A stretch of DNA of 64,000 bases. Origin: Rathayibacter iranicus NCPPB 2253 = VKM Ac-1602 (lineage in GTDB: Bacteria; Actinomycetota; Actinomycetes; Actinomycetales; Microbacteriaceae). Both the position numbers and the translations under genes were made by a program. The notes beneath the pieces were generated by a model. The model worked only from the letters and a program-made list of their open reading frames with translations. It was not told where the DNA came from and did no database searches. The stretch covers positions 372,001 to 436,000 of the forward strand of contig NZ_QGDV01000001.1 in the NCBI RefSeq assembly GCF_003149025.1, written 5' to 3'. Positions 17,742 through 26,744 of the stretch are shown piece after piece. Within the stretch, counting starts at the first letter, position 1; every line of letters begins with the position of its first letter.

Positions 17742-18776
17742 ATGGCGACCATCCACGACGTCGCCCGCGTTGCCGGAGTCTCGATCAGCACCGTCTCCTA
17801 CGCCCTCTCCGGCAAGCGTTCGATCGCCGCCTCGACGCGTCAGCGAGTCGATGAGGCGGTCCGCCAGCTCGGCTACCGTCCGCACGCCGGCGCCCGGATG
17901 CTTGCCGGGGCGCGGACCCACATCCTCGCCCTCTCTGCCCCTATGCGCGGTGAACTGCACCTGCCGACCCATATGCGCTTCGTCACCGAGGTGCTTGAGC
18001 GGGCTCGCGAATCCGATTACGACGTCCTCCTGCTCGTCACCGACGAGGCGTCCAACGGCATCGGTCGCGTCTCCTCCTCTTCCCTGGTCGACGGCATTGT
18101 GCTGATGGGCGTGGACGACGACGATGACCGCGCCGAGCTGATCCGCGCGGCCGGGGTGCCCGCGACTTTCATCGGCGTTCCAGCCGACTCTCACGACCTC
18201 GCCTGCGTCGACCTCGATTTCGAGGAGGCGGCCCGCGAGAGCGTCCGCCGCCTGGCCGAGCTGGGGCACCGCTCCGTCGGCCTCCTGGAGCATCCGCAGT
18301 CCTACACCGATCGCAACGCGGGCTTTGTCCGCCGTTTCGATCAGGCGTTCCGCGCCGAGGCCGCCGTCCTCGACGTTGCGGTCACAGTGGAGCGCCCGCA
18401 CATCGGCCGTCTCAGCGCCGCTGCCGCAGTCGACGCGATCCTCGCTGCTCCAGCCGCCCCCACCGCACTGGTGCTGCACTGCAACGAGCCCGTGGCGGAG
18501 GCGGCAATCGCGCGGGTTCTCGAGCGCGGCCTCTCCGTCCCCGGCGATCTGTCGATCCTGGCGGCGTGCGCCAGCTACGACGGCGGCGCCCTCCCGATCC
18601 CCACCAGCAGCCTCCCGCTCCCGTTCGACGCGATGTGCCGTGCGGCCGTCGCGCGGACCCTCCACCAGATTGACTCCGGCCGCACCGTCGGCGTCGAGCT
18701 CTTTCCGCCCTCCTATCTCGACCGCGGATCCCTCGCGCTCGCTCCGACCGGCGCGCGAGTGCCGGTCACCCTCTGA
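17742..18776 (+). CDS. LacI/GalR-family transcriptional regulator
   Basis: A 344-residue repressor. Residues 2-50 are the HTH and hinge (TIHDVARVAGVSISTVSYALSG, then QRVDEAVRQLGYRPHAGARMLA), followed by a periplasmic-binding-like effector domain. AGGAGG precedes the ATG by five bases. Placed directly upstream of the oligosaccharide transporter and GH31 genes, with operator palindromes before itself and before the binding protein, it is most likely the local repressor, relieved by a xylose-containing sugar. The true inducer cannot be read from sequence. Confidence 0.93.
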   Translation: MATIHDVARVAGVSISTVSYALSGKRSIAASTRQRVDEAVRQLGYRPHAGARMLAGARTHILALSAPMRGELHLPTHMRFVTEVLERARESDYDVLLLVTDEASNGIGRVSSSSLVDGIVLMGVDDDDDRAELIRAAGVPATFIGVPADSHDLACVDLDFEEAARESVRRLAELGHRSVGLLEHPQSYTDRNAGFVRRFDQAFRAEAAVLDVAVTVERPHIGRLSAAAAVDAILAAPAAPTALVLHCNEPVAEAAIARVLERGLSVPGDLSILAACASYDGGALPIPTSSLPLPFDAMCRAAVARTLHQIDSGRTVGVELFPPSYLDRGSLALAPTGARVPVTL

Positions 18777-18815
18777 TCCCTTATTCCGTTCTCACAGATG
18801 CCTCCTCCGCGGATC

Positions 18816-18831
18816 GTCGAAACGCTTCGAC
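18816..18831. promoter_or_regulatory. LacI-family operator upstream of the sugar transporter operon
   Basis: GTCGAAACGCTTCGAC is a 16-bp palindrome with only the centre imperfect. It shares the TCGAA..CG.TTCGA architecture of the site before the regulator gene and lies 78 bases before the binding-protein start, where it could block the operon promoter. Confidence 0.65.
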
Positions 18832-18908
18832 AGACGCCGCTCGGGGAGAGCCCCGTAGCACTATCACCTCTCGCAGCATCACCGTCCCGTTCGAAGGAGA
18901 ACCCCGTC

Positions 18909-20273
18909 ATGCCGCTCCGATCCAGCTCCGCCTTCCACCGCCCGCCCCTCGGCCTCAGCCGCCGCAACCTTCTCGCCGGCGGCGTCGGCCTCAGCGCGAT
19001 GTTTGCGCTCACCGCGTGCTCCGGCGGCGGTTCCAACGCCGGCTCCGAGGCGCTCTCGACCAGCGTCGACGGCGCCGGCCGCACTCTGACCATGTGGGAC
19101 TTTGAAACTCCCGATAGCGACCGCGGCATCGCGTGGCTCGCCGCCCGCGACATCTTCACGAAGGAGACCGGCGCCGAGATCGCCTACGAGTTCAAGGCGT
19201 TCGAGCAGTTGCGCACTGGCGCCAGTCAGATCTTCAACTCCAACTCGGCGCCCGACGTCGTCGAGTACAACAAGGGCAACGCCACCAGCGGACTGCTCTC
19301 GAGCCAGGGATTGCTGACCAACCTGGACGAGGCTGTCGCCTTCTACGGGTGGGACAAGCTGGTTCCCGGGGCGTTGCAGACGACGGCGAAGTACGATGAA
19401 AACGGCATTATGGGCTCCGGTTCGTGGTACGGCGTTCCCAACTACGGTGAATTCACCTTTGTCTACTACAACAAGGACGCCTTCGCGGCGAATGGACTTG
19501 AGGTGCCCACGACGTACGAGGAGTTTATCGCTGTCCTCGACGCGTTCGTCGCCAAGGGGATCACGCCCCTGGCCGAGGCCGGCGGCGAGTATCCGCTGCA
19601 GCAGCTCTTCTATCAGCTCGCCCTGCTCAAGGCCGACCGCTCCTGGATCACCGATTTCCAGACTTACGCAGGAGCGGTCGACTTCCAGGATGCGGCCTGG
19701 AGCTATGCGGCCGACCAGGTGAAGCTCTACGCAGACAAGGGCTACTTCTCGACGGACGCCTCCGGGCTGAAGGCTGAGGACGCGGGCACCGCCTTCATCT
19801 CGGGCGAGTACCCGATCTTCTTCTCGGGCTCGTGGTGGTTCGGCCGCTTCACAACCGAGATCACCGGTTTCGAGTGGAACACCTTCCTCTTCCCGGGCGC
19901 CGAGTTCACGATGGGCTCCGCGGGTAACCACTGGGTGATCCCCGAGACGGCGAAGAATAAGGACCTCGCCTTCAAGTGGATCGACATCACGATGCGGCCC
20001 GAGATTCAGAACCTTATCGGCAACAACGGAGGCATCCCGCTGGTTGTCGACGAGACCGCGATCACTGATGAGAAGAGCAAGGCGCTTCTCTCGCAGTGGA
20101 AGACGGTTGTCGCGGGTGACCAGCTCTCCTTCTACCCCGACTGGCCGACCGCCACCTTCTACGACGACCTCGTCGCCGCCACCCAGGAACTCATCAACGG
20201 CTCCACCACCGAGACCGCCATGCTCTCCACTCTCCAAAAGAAGTACGACGACGGAGTCGCCGACATCAAGTGA
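18909..20273 (+). CDS. Sugar ABC transporter substrate-binding lipoprotein
   Basis: A 454-residue extracellular solute-binding protein of family 1. The N-terminus has a twin-arginine-like SRRNLLAGG stretch, a hydrophobic segment and the lipobox LTAC at about residues 34-37, so it is exported and lipid-anchored at Cys37. The mature part begins with TLTMWDFETPDSDRG and has the expected aromatic-rich binding segments (GSWYGVPNYGEFTFVYYN). ATG 18909 follows GAAGGAG. First gene of an operon with two permeases and an alpha-xylosidase, which suggests xyloglucan-derived oligosaccharides or isoprimeverose as ligand. Confidence 0.92.
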   Translation: MPLRSSSAFHRPPLGLSRRNLLAGGVGLSAMFALTACSGGGSNAGSEALSTSVDGAGRTLTMWDFETPDSDRGIAWLAARDIFTKETGAEIAYEFKAFEQLRTGASQIFNSNSAPDVVEYNKGNATSGLLSSQGLLTNLDEAVAFYGWDKLVPGALQTTAKYDENGIMGSGSWYGVPNYGEFTFVYYNKDAFAANGLEVPTTYEEFIAVLDAFVAKGITPLAEAGGEYPLQQLFYQLALLKADRSWITDFQTYAGAVDFQDAAWSYAADQVKLYADKGYFSTDASGLKAEDAGTAFISGEYPIFFSGSWWFGRFTTEITGFEWNTFLFPGAEFTMGSAGNHWVIPETAKNKDLAFKWIDITMRPEIQNLIGNNGGIPLVVDETAITDEKSKALLSQWKTVVAGDQLSFYPDWPTATFYDDLVAATQELINGSTTETAMLSTLQKKYDDGVADIK

Positions 20274-20278
20274 CTCCC

Positions 20279-20337
20279 GCGAGATGCCAGGTGAGTACGC
20301 CTGCCTCGGCGAGTCGCGTACTCACCTGGTATCTCGC
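20279..20337. repeat. Intergenic palindrome, family B copy 1
   Basis: A 22-bp stem with one mismatch: GCGAGATGCCAGGTGAGTAC begins at 20279 and its partner ends at 20337 (GCGTACTCACCTGGTATCTC then GC), around a 15-base loop. It starts six bases after the binding-protein stop and ends 40 bases before the permease. In the mRNA it would fold into a strong hairpin, a classic way of giving the binding protein higher levels than the permeases. A related copy lies at 26.7 kb. Confidence 0.85.
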
Positions 20338-20376
20338 GGCCCGTTTTCCCCCGCACGATGTGAGCTAGGAGTGACT

Positions 20377-21300
20377 ATGACGACGAGTGTGGCGCCGCCG
20401 CGCGAGAAGAGGGTGGGCGGGTATTGGGGTTATCTAATCCCCGGGTTCGTGTTGTTTACGTTCATTGTGCTGATCCCGCTCGTGTGGAACATCGTTATCA
20501 GCTTTACCTCGTGGCGCGGGATCAAGCCGCCGACCTTCATCGGCCTCGACAACTGGGTCGAGCTGATGGCTGACGCTCAGTTCTGGACCTCGTTCCTCAA
20601 CTCCGTCTACATGATCATCGCGATGGTGATTGTGCCGACCCTTCTGGGCCTGTTGCTCGCCGCGATCCTCTTCGACCTCGTCGGCAAGAAGTTCGGCGGG
20701 CGCCTCGCCAGCTTTCTCCGCGCGACCTACTACTTGCCACAGATCCTCCCGACCGTCATCGCCGCAATCGTGATCGGCTGGATCCTGCGCCCCGATAACG
20801 GCGCGCTGAACTCGATCCTCGAAGCCGTCGGCCTGGGTTCGCTCACACACGACTGGCTCGGCAAGCCCGACACGGCGATGCTCTCGATCATGGTCGTGAT
20901 GATCTGGGTGCAGCTCGGCTACCCGGTTGTCATCTTCATGGCGGCGCTGCAGCGCGTAGATCCTGAACTTTATGAGGCCGCGGAGCTGGACGGCGCAAAC
21001 TGGTTCCAGCGCTTCCGCTGGATCACAGTCTCGATCATCCGCCCCGAGATCTTCGTGGTCACTCTTACCTGTACCATCGCTGCGCTCAAGGTCTTCGGCC
21101 CCATCTATGCGCTGACGCGCGGCGGGCCGGGCGACTCGACGATCGTCCCCTCTTACTACTCCTACACCGAGTTTTTCCAAAAGCAGCAGGTGGGCTACGG
21201 AGCCACCATCGCGACCGCGCTCACGATCGTCATCGTGATCCTGGCCGTGCTATTTATCCGTGCCCAGGAGCGCGTCGAGCGCAGCGAAGGAGCCCGCTGA
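20377..21300 (+). CDS. Sugar ABC transporter permease (MalF/UgpA type)
   Basis: A 307-residue inner-membrane permease with about six helices. The ATPase-contact EAA loop reads EAAELDGANWFQRFRWITVSI near residues 205-225. AGGAG is placed seven bases before ATG 20377. Its stop and the next permease start share a TGATG, so the two subunits are translationally coupled and surely form a heterodimer. No ATP-binding subunit is encoded in the locus; a shared MsmK/MsiK-type ATPase elsewhere in the genome is expected, as is common for this transporter class in Actinobacteria. Confidence 0.93.
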   Translation: MTTSVAPPREKRVGGYWGYLIPGFVLFTFIVLIPLVWNIVISFTSWRGIKPPTFIGLDNWVELMADAQFWTSFLNSVYMIIAMVIVPTLLGLLLAAILFDLVGKKFGGRLASFLRATYYLPQILPTVIAAIVIGWILRPDNGALNSILEAVGLGSLTHDWLGKPDTAMLSIMVVMIWVQLGYPVVIFMAALQRVDPELYEAAELDGANWFQRFRWITVSIIRPEIFVVTLTCTIAALKVFGPIYALTRGGPGDSTIVPSYYSYTEFFQKQQVGYGATIATALTIVIVILAVLFIRAQERVERSEGAR

Positions 21301-22220
21301 TGTCGGCCATCGAGACCCTGCCTGTCACTCAGGCAGGCACCGCGGACACTGATCTCACTGTGTCGAAGCGGGCTCCGCGCTCGCCGAAGGGCACCACGAA
21401 GCGCACGGTCGGCGACTGGGTGATCCTCGCCGTCGCCGTCGTGATCGGGCTAGCGATCATCAGTCCCGTACTGCTGATCCTGCTCAACTCGTTCAAGACG
21501 CCCGCGGAGTACTCGGCCAACGGTCCGCTCGCTTTCCCGACGGGCCTTTCCTTCGACGGCCTCTCTACTTTCTGGAGCCGCGTCGACTTCCCCGAGAAGC
21601 TGGGCAACTCGATCCTGATCTCGGGTTCGGTCGCGATCCTGGCAGTCGCGCTCTCGGTCCTGAACGCCTATGCAATCGGGATCGGCCGTGTGAGGGGACG
21701 CAGCTGGATCATCATCCTGTTCCTGCTGGCCAATATGCTCCCGCAGGAGGCCCTTCTCTACCCGCTGTACTACATGTTCAAGGCGGTCGGGATTTACGAC
21801 ACTCAGCTCTCGGTTATCATCATCTTTACCGTGATTCAGTCGGCGTTCGGCACCTATCTGCTCTCGAGCGTCTATGGCACGTTCCCCAAGGAAATCCTCG
21901 AGGCGGCCGCTCTCGACGGCGCGTCGAAATGGCAGATGCTCACCCGGGTGATCGTGCCGATCTCGCGGCCCACTCTCTCCGTCCTGATGATCTTCTTCTT
22001 CATCTGGACCTGGAACGAGTTCCTCATTCCGCTCGTCTTCCTGGTGAGCGACGCGACGCAGACCGTCCCTATTGCGATCTCGAGCCTCCAGGGCGACAAG
22101 ATCATGGACGTCACCACGACCAGCGCGAGCGCCTTGCTGGGCCTGCTGCCGACGCTGATCTTCTTCCTGATCTTCCAGCGCACCCTCACCCGCGGCATCA
22201 CCGCCGGCGCGGTCAAGTAA
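21300..22220 (+). CDS. Sugar ABC transporter permease (MalG/UgpE type)
   Basis: A 306-residue permease, second subunit of the heterodimer. A charged N-terminal tail of about 35 residues precedes six predicted helices; the EAA loop is EAAALDGASKWQMLTRVIVP. Begins in a TGATG overlap with the upstream permease and is followed 72 bases later by the alpha-xylosidase gene, all on the same strand. Transport role inferred from family and operon. Confidence 0.93.
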   Translation: MSAIETLPVTQAGTADTDLTVSKRAPRSPKGTTKRTVGDWVILAVAVVIGLAIISPVLLILLNSFKTPAEYSANGPLAFPTGLSFDGLSTFWSRVDFPEKLGNSILISGSVAILAVALSVLNAYAIGIGRVRGRSWIIILFLLANMLPQEALLYPLYYMFKAVGIYDTQLSVIIIFTVIQSAFGTYLLSSVYGTFPKEILEAAALDGASKWQMLTRVIVPISRPTLSVLMIFFFIWTWNEFLIPLVFLVSDATQTVPIAISSLQGDKIMDVTTTSASALLGLLPTLIFFLIFQRTLTRGITAGAVK

Positions 22221-22292
22221 CTCTCTTCCCTCTGTCGCAGGCGGGCCCCGTGATGGGGGTCCGTCCGCGCGCCGTCCTCGAAAGGCACCGCC

Positions 22293-24503
22293 ATGAAGTT
22301 CACCGACGGGTTCTGGCAGACGCGGGCCGGATTCACGCCCCTGTTCGCGCAGGAGGCCTACGACATCCGCACCGACGGCTTCTCGCTGGAGGTGATCGCG
22401 CCCACCCGCGTGATCCGTGACCGCGGCGACGTGCTGAACCGGCCTGCCCTGACCGTCACGATCTCCTCGCCCGCCGAGGGAGTCGCGAAGGTGCGCATCG
22501 AACACTGGCGCGGAAGCGCGACGCGTCCCGGCTTCGAGCTCGTCGAGGACGGGGTGGGTCGAACGAGCGTCACGGAGGCGGGCGGCGTGCTCTGCACGGG
22601 AGATCTTGAAGTCCGCGTCGCGCAGGGCGCGCCCTGGTCGCTCGAGTTCTGGGACACGTCCACGGGAACCCGCTTAACCGGCTCCGGGCACAAGGCGCAG
22701 GGCTACCTGACCGGCCCCGACGGCTCGGCCTACGTGCACGAGCAACTCGACCTCGGCGTGGGGGAGCTGATCTACGGCCTCGGCGAGCGCTTCGGCCCGT
22801 TCGTGAAGAACGGCCAGAGCGTCGATGTCTGGAACGCCGACGGTGGCACCTCCTCCGAGCAGGCCTACAAGAACGTGCCGTTTTATCTCTCCAGCTGCGG
22901 CTACGGCGTGCTCGTCAACGATCCGGGCCTCGTGTCGTTCGAGGTCGGTTCGGAGGCGGTCGAGCGTGTGCAGTTCTCGGTCGGCGGTGAGGCGCTGGAG
23001 TATCTCGTCATCCAGGGCCCGACGAAGAAGGATGTGCTGCGCCGCTACACCGCCCTCGCCGGACGGCCCTCCGTCGTGCCCGCGTGGAGCTACGGGCTCT
23101 GGCTCACCACCAGCTTCACCACGAGTTACGACGAGGAGACGGTGAACTCGTTCATCGATGGGTTTGCCGAGCGGGAGTTGCCACTGTCGGCGTTCCATTT
23201 CGACTGCTTTTGGATGCGCGAGTTCCAGTGGACAGACCTCGAGTGGGACCCGCGCACCTTCCCGGACCCCGAGGGGATCCTCGCCCGCTTGCACGAGCGC
23301 GGCCTGCACACCTGCGTCTGGATCAATCCGTACATCGCTCAGGCGTCGCCGCTGTTCGCTGAGGGCCGCGAGAAGGGCTACCTGCTCCGCACCGCCTCCG
23401 GCGACGTCTGGCAGTGGGACATGTGGGTCGCGGGCATGGCCCTCATCGACTTCACCAACCCGGAGGCAACCGCTTGGTTCCAGGAGAAGCTGCGCGTTCT
23501 CGTGCGCCAGGGCGTGGACTCCTTCAAAACCGACTTCGGCGAGCGGATCCCGTCCAAAGGCGTGGTCTGGGCCGATGGCACCGATCCGGAGGCGATGCAC
23601 AACTGGTACCCCCAGCTCTACAACCGCGCGGTGCACGAGGTGCTGGAGCAGGAGCTCGGCGAGGGGAAGGCCGTGCTCTTCGCCCGCAGCGCGACGGTCG
23701 GTGGGCAGACCCTGCCGGTGCACTGGGGCGGGGACAATACGTCGTCGTATGTGTCGATGGCCGAGACCCTGCGTGGCGGACTCTCGCTCGCGCTCGGCGG
23801 TTTCGCCTTCTGGGCGCACGACATCGGTGGGTTCGAGGGCACGCCCGACCCTGGCGTCTTCAAGCGCTGGCTCGCCTTCGGCCTGCTGTCCTCGCACTCC
23901 CGGCTGCACGGTTCGTCTTCGGTGCGCGTGCCGTGGGCGTTCGACGAGGAGGCGGTCGAGGTCACTCGGCGCTTCACGCGGTTGAAGCTCTCGCTGATGC
24001 CCTACCTGTACGCGGCGGGAGCGGAGGCGGCGCGCACCGGCCTGCCGCTGATGCGCCCGATGGCGCTCGAATTCGAGGACGATCGCACCGCCGCCCACCT
24101 CGATACTCAGTACCTGCTCGGGCACGACCTGCTCGTCGCTCCGGTGTTCACCGAAGACGGTACGGTCGAGTTCTACCTGCCGCGCGGGCTCTGGACGAGC
24201 TGGTGGACCGGCGAATCGATCGCATCGACGGGGGAGTGGCGCCGCGAGGTGCACGGCTTCGACTCGCTGCCGCTCTACGTGCGGGAGGGTGCGGTGATCC
24301 CGGTCGGCGCGCGCCAGGACACGGCCGAATACGACTATCTCGACGGGCTCGAGTTGCAAGTCTTCCCGGGGCCGGATGGCGTGGCGCACGCGCGTGTCGT
24401 CGCGCAGGATTCGGGGGAGGAGACCGTGTTCACGGTGACTCGATCCGGCGGTGCCGTGTCGGTCGAGGGACCGGCCGGCTCCTGGAGCTGGACCGCGGTC
24501 TAA
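22293..24503 (+). CDS. yicI: GH31 alpha-xylosidase (YicI-like)
   Basis: A 736-residue glycoside hydrolase family 31 enzyme that removes alpha-linked xylose from the non-reducing end of xyloglucan fragments such as isoprimeverose. The nucleophile is D414 in FKTDFGER (410-418); acid/base D481 lies in GGDNTSSY, corresponding in position to D416 and D482 of E. coli YicI. The N-terminal beta-sandwich and C-terminal domains are present; the protein is somewhat shorter than YicI (772). No signal peptide, so it works in the cytoplasm after import by the upstream ABC transporter, feeding xylose to XylA and XylB. AAGG precedes ATG 22293. Confidence 0.95.
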   Translation: MKFTDGFWQTRAGFTPLFAQEAYDIRTDGFSLEVIAPTRVIRDRGDVLNRPALTVTISSPAEGVAKVRIEHWRGSATRPGFELVEDGVGRTSVTEAGGVLCTGDLEVRVAQGAPWSLEFWDTSTGTRLTGSGHKAQGYLTGPDGSAYVHEQLDLGVGELIYGLGERFGPFVKNGQSVDVWNADGGTSSEQAYKNVPFYLSSCGYGVLVNDPGLVSFEVGSEAVERVQFSVGGEALEYLVIQGPTKKDVLRRYTALAGRPSVVPAWSYGLWLTTSFTTSYDEETVNSFIDGFAERELPLSAFHFDCFWMREFQWTDLEWDPRTFPDPEGILARLHERGLHTCVWINPYIAQASPLFAEGREKGYLLRTASGDVWQWDMWVAGMALIDFTNPEATAWFQEKLRVLVRQGVDSFKTDFGERIPSKGVVWADGTDPEAMHNWYPQLYNRAVHEVLEQELGEGKAVLFARSATVGGQTLPVHWGGDNTSSYVSMAETLRGGLSLALGGFAFWAHDIGGFEGTPDPGVFKRWLAFGLLSSHSRLHGSSSVRVPWAFDEEAVEVTRRFTRLKLSLMPYLYAAGAEAARTGLPLMRPMALEFEDDRTAAHLDTQYLLGHDLLVAPVFTEDGTVEFYLPRGLWTSWWTGESIASTGEWRREVHGFDSLPLYVREGAVIPVGARQDTAEYDYLDGLELQVFPGPDGVAHARVVAQDSGEETVFTVTRSGGAVSVEGPAGSWSWTAV

Positions 24504-24576
24504 CCGCGGAAGTGCTCTCGTCCTCGCACACGCCCGCCCGCGGATAGGCTGACCCGCAAGCAGAGGAGACCGCGGA

Positions 24577-25761
24577 ATGCCCGACCACGTTATGCGCGGC
24601 AACAACCTCGATCGGGTCCGACGCCACAATCTCTCCGCGATCCTGCGTCTCGTGCACCGTGGTGGACCCCGCTCCCGCTCGCAGCTGACGCGCCTGACCG
24701 GCCTCAACCGCTCCACCATCGCCGCGCTGGTCGGCGAACTGGTCGAGTTGGGCATCGTGCGCGAACGCGAGCCCGCCACTGTGAACCAGGTCGGCCGCCC
24801 CAGCCCGGTCGTCGAAGCCGCTTCCGGCGTGGTTGCGCTCGCCGTGAATCCCGAAATTGACGCCGTGACCGTCGCCGTGGTCGGCATCGACGCCTCGGTG
24901 CGCCGACGCATCCGCCGCTCAGCGTCCGTGCCGACCGCCGAGGCCGCGGCGCGTCTGGCGGCCGAGGCGATCGCCGAGCTTGTGGCCGACCTACCCGAGG
25001 ACACGCGCACGGTTGGCATCGGCGTGGCCGTTCCCGGACTCGTCCGTGACGCCGACGGCCTCGTCCGCGTCGGCCCGCACCTCGGCTGGGTCGACGATCC
25101 GTTCTCACACATGCTCGCCGACGCCACCGGCCTGCCCGTGCTCTCGGCCAACGACGCCAACCTCGGCGCGCTCGCCGAAAGCGTCCTCGGAGCAGGCCGC
25201 GACGTCTCCCACCTCGTGTACCTCAACGGCGGAGCGAGCGGAGTCGGCGCCGGCGTCATCGTCGGAGGCGCGCCCCTGCACGGCATCGACGGCTACGCGG
25301 GCGAGATCGGCCACACCCTCGTCAACAGCGTCGGGATCGACTGCCACTGCGGCGCGGTCGGCTGCCTCGAGACGGAGGTTGGCCGTGCCAAGCTGCTCAC
25401 GGCGCTCGGCCTCGACGAGAGCGAGCGGCTGGAGGAGGCGCTCGCCGCCTCCGAGGACCCGGCCGTGCGCGCGGAGGTCGAACGGCAGCTGGGCCATCTT
25501 GCCGTCGCGCTGCGTAACGTCATCAACGTCTTCAATCCGCAGCTCGTCGTGCTCGGTGGCTTTCTCGGCGCCCTGATCGGAGTGGCGCCCGGTGTCCTCG
25601 AGGGCCGCCTCGCTCAGGGCGGCCCCTTCCGCGTCGCGCTCGACTCCGTCCGGATCGTCCGCACCGAGCTCGGCCCAGACCTGCTCATGCTCGGTGCCGC
25701 CGAGCTCGCCTTCGAGCACCTCCTCGCCGACCCCCTCACCACCCCTCTCCACCCGGTCTAA
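24577..25761 (+). CDS. ROK-family transcriptional repressor (XylR-like)
   Basis: A 394-residue protein with an N-terminal winged helix (about residues 15-75, with SRSQLTRLTGLNRSTIAALVGEL) fused to a ROK sugar-kinase-like domain. The zinc motif CHCGAVGCLE has cysteines 256, 258 and 263; GEIGH at 242-246 and the catalytic-type ND at 192-193 are kept. AGAGGAG lies before ATG 24577. Placed 73 bases after the alpha-xylosidase gene on the same strand, it may share the operon and respond to xylose or glucose. It could control xylAB; no verified operator. Confidence 0.88.
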   Translation: MPDHVMRGNNLDRVRRHNLSAILRLVHRGGPRSRSQLTRLTGLNRSTIAALVGELVELGIVREREPATVNQVGRPSPVVEAASGVVALAVNPEIDAVTVAVVGIDASVRRRIRRSASVPTAEAAARLAAEAIAELVADLPEDTRTVGIGVAVPGLVRDADGLVRVGPHLGWVDDPFSHMLADATGLPVLSANDANLGALAESVLGAGRDVSHLVYLNGGASGVGAGVIVGGAPLHGIDGYAGEIGHTLVNSVGIDCHCGAVGCLETEVGRAKLLTALGLDESERLEEALAASEDPAVRAEVERQLGHLAVALRNVINVFNPQLVVLGGFLGALIGVAPGVLEGRLAQGGPFRVALDSVRIVRTELGPDLLMLGAAELAFEHLLADPLTTPLHPV

Positions 25762-25808
25762 CCCGCCCGGACCGGCCCGCCCGGACCGGCCACTTCGGGG
25801 TTCCCTCA

Positions 25809-25833
25809 GCGGGGGAGGTCCGCAAGCCCCCGC
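25809..25833 (+). terminator. Possible terminator after the ROK gene
   Basis: GCGGGGG at 25809 and CCCCCGC at 25827 form a 7-bp GC stem with an 11-base loop, without a T-tract. The preceding 40 bases contain a 14-bp direct repeat GCCCGGACCGGCCC-like pair. Weak evidence. Confidence 0.35.
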
Positions 25834-25865
25834 GGGCGGGGAACGGGTGGAGGCATCATGTCTGG

Positions 25866-26636
25866 ATGGACTTTCCCCCGACTCCCGGACGTGCCCACCC
25901 CGACGCCGTTCAGCGCGAGCGGCTCCGGGAGCGGGTACCCTCCGACGGCGTCGCCGCTCGGCTCCTCAGCACGGAGGCGGCCCACCGCGTTTCGCGCCGC
26001 TGGCCGCTGGTCTCAGCGTCGGTGGCGTTTCTGCTCACGGGGCTTCTTGCCTTGCTGATCGCGTTTCGTCCGAGCACCGCCTTCGGCTTCGACGTCGAGT
26101 GGATGGACGAGATCGTCGAGCACCGATCGTCCATCTGGAACATCCCCGCGCTGATAATGAACACGGTTGGCGCGGGCATCACCGGCACGGCCATCATTCC
26201 GTTGGGCATCGTGGCCGTTCTGCTCGTGTTCCGGAGACGCTGGGCCGCGCTGTACTACGCGATCGCGGCTCTCCTCAGCGTCGGAGCCGCCCAGCTCATC
26301 AAGGGGCTGGTTGGCCGCGCTCGTCCCGACGAGATGCTGGTGACCAGCGACTACGGCTCGTTCCCCTCCGGTCACACCGCGAATGCGGCCACCACCGCGA
26401 TGGTGCTGGCGCTCGTCTTCCCTCTGCTCTGGGTCTGGATCGCCGGGTTTCTGTACACCGTCGCCATGATGGCGAGCCGCACCTACCTCGGCGCGCACTG
26501 GCTCAGCGACACTGTCGGCGGCCTCCTGCTCGGGATCGGCGTCGCACTCGTCGTCTGGGCGCCGTTCGCCGGACGCCTCCGCACCGAGGCCGAACTCCCC
26601 CACCCCCCACTCTGGATCCGCTCCCCTTCGTCGTAG
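25866..26636 (+). CDS. PAP2-family membrane phosphatase
   Basis: A 256-residue membrane phosphatase of the PAP2 superfamily. All three catalytic motifs are present: K146 to RP153-154 (KGLVGRARP), PSGH at 167-170, and SR at 204-205 with H211 and D215 (SRTYLGAHWLSD). Five to six helices surround them. Family members dephosphorylate undecaprenyl pyrophosphate or phosphatidic acid on the outer side of the membrane; the substrate here is undetermined. It precedes a family B palindrome and the convergent MTHFR-like gene. Confidence 0.88.
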   Translation: MDFPPTPGRAHPDAVQRERLRERVPSDGVAARLLSTEAAHRVSRRWPLVSASVAFLLTGLLALLIAFRPSTAFGFDVEWMDEIVEHRSSIWNIPALIMNTVGAGITGTAIIPLGIVAVLLVFRRRWAALYYAIAALLSVGAAQLIKGLVGRARPDEMLVTSDYGSFPSGHTANAATTAMVLALVFPLLWVWIAGFLYTVAMMASRTYLGAHWLSDTVGGLLLGIGVALVVWAPFAGRLRTEAELPHPPLWIRSPSS

Positions 26637-26652
26637 CCGTCGTCCCCCTTCT

Positions 26653-26713
26653 CGCGAGATGCCAATTGGGTACGCGACACGCCGAAGAGCCCGTACCCAA
26701 GAGGTATCTCGCG
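26653..26713. repeat. Intergenic palindrome, family B copy 2
   Basis: CGCGAGATGCC..TTGGGTACG at 26653-26674 pairs with CGTACCC..GGTATCTCGCG at 26692-26713 with three mismatches over 22 positions. The outer CGCGAGATGCC / GGTATCTCGCG ends and the inner GTACG are shared with the 20.3 kb copy while the middle differs but still pairs. It lies between two convergent genes. Confidence 0.85.
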
Positions 26714-26744
26714 GCCGGGGAGGAGGGGGAGCGACGGGTGTGGG

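Noticed and set aside
22674-25286. An 870-codon minus-strand open frame across the GH31 and ROK genes
   Set aside because: It overlaps two well-supported plus-strand genes and shows no recognisable motif.
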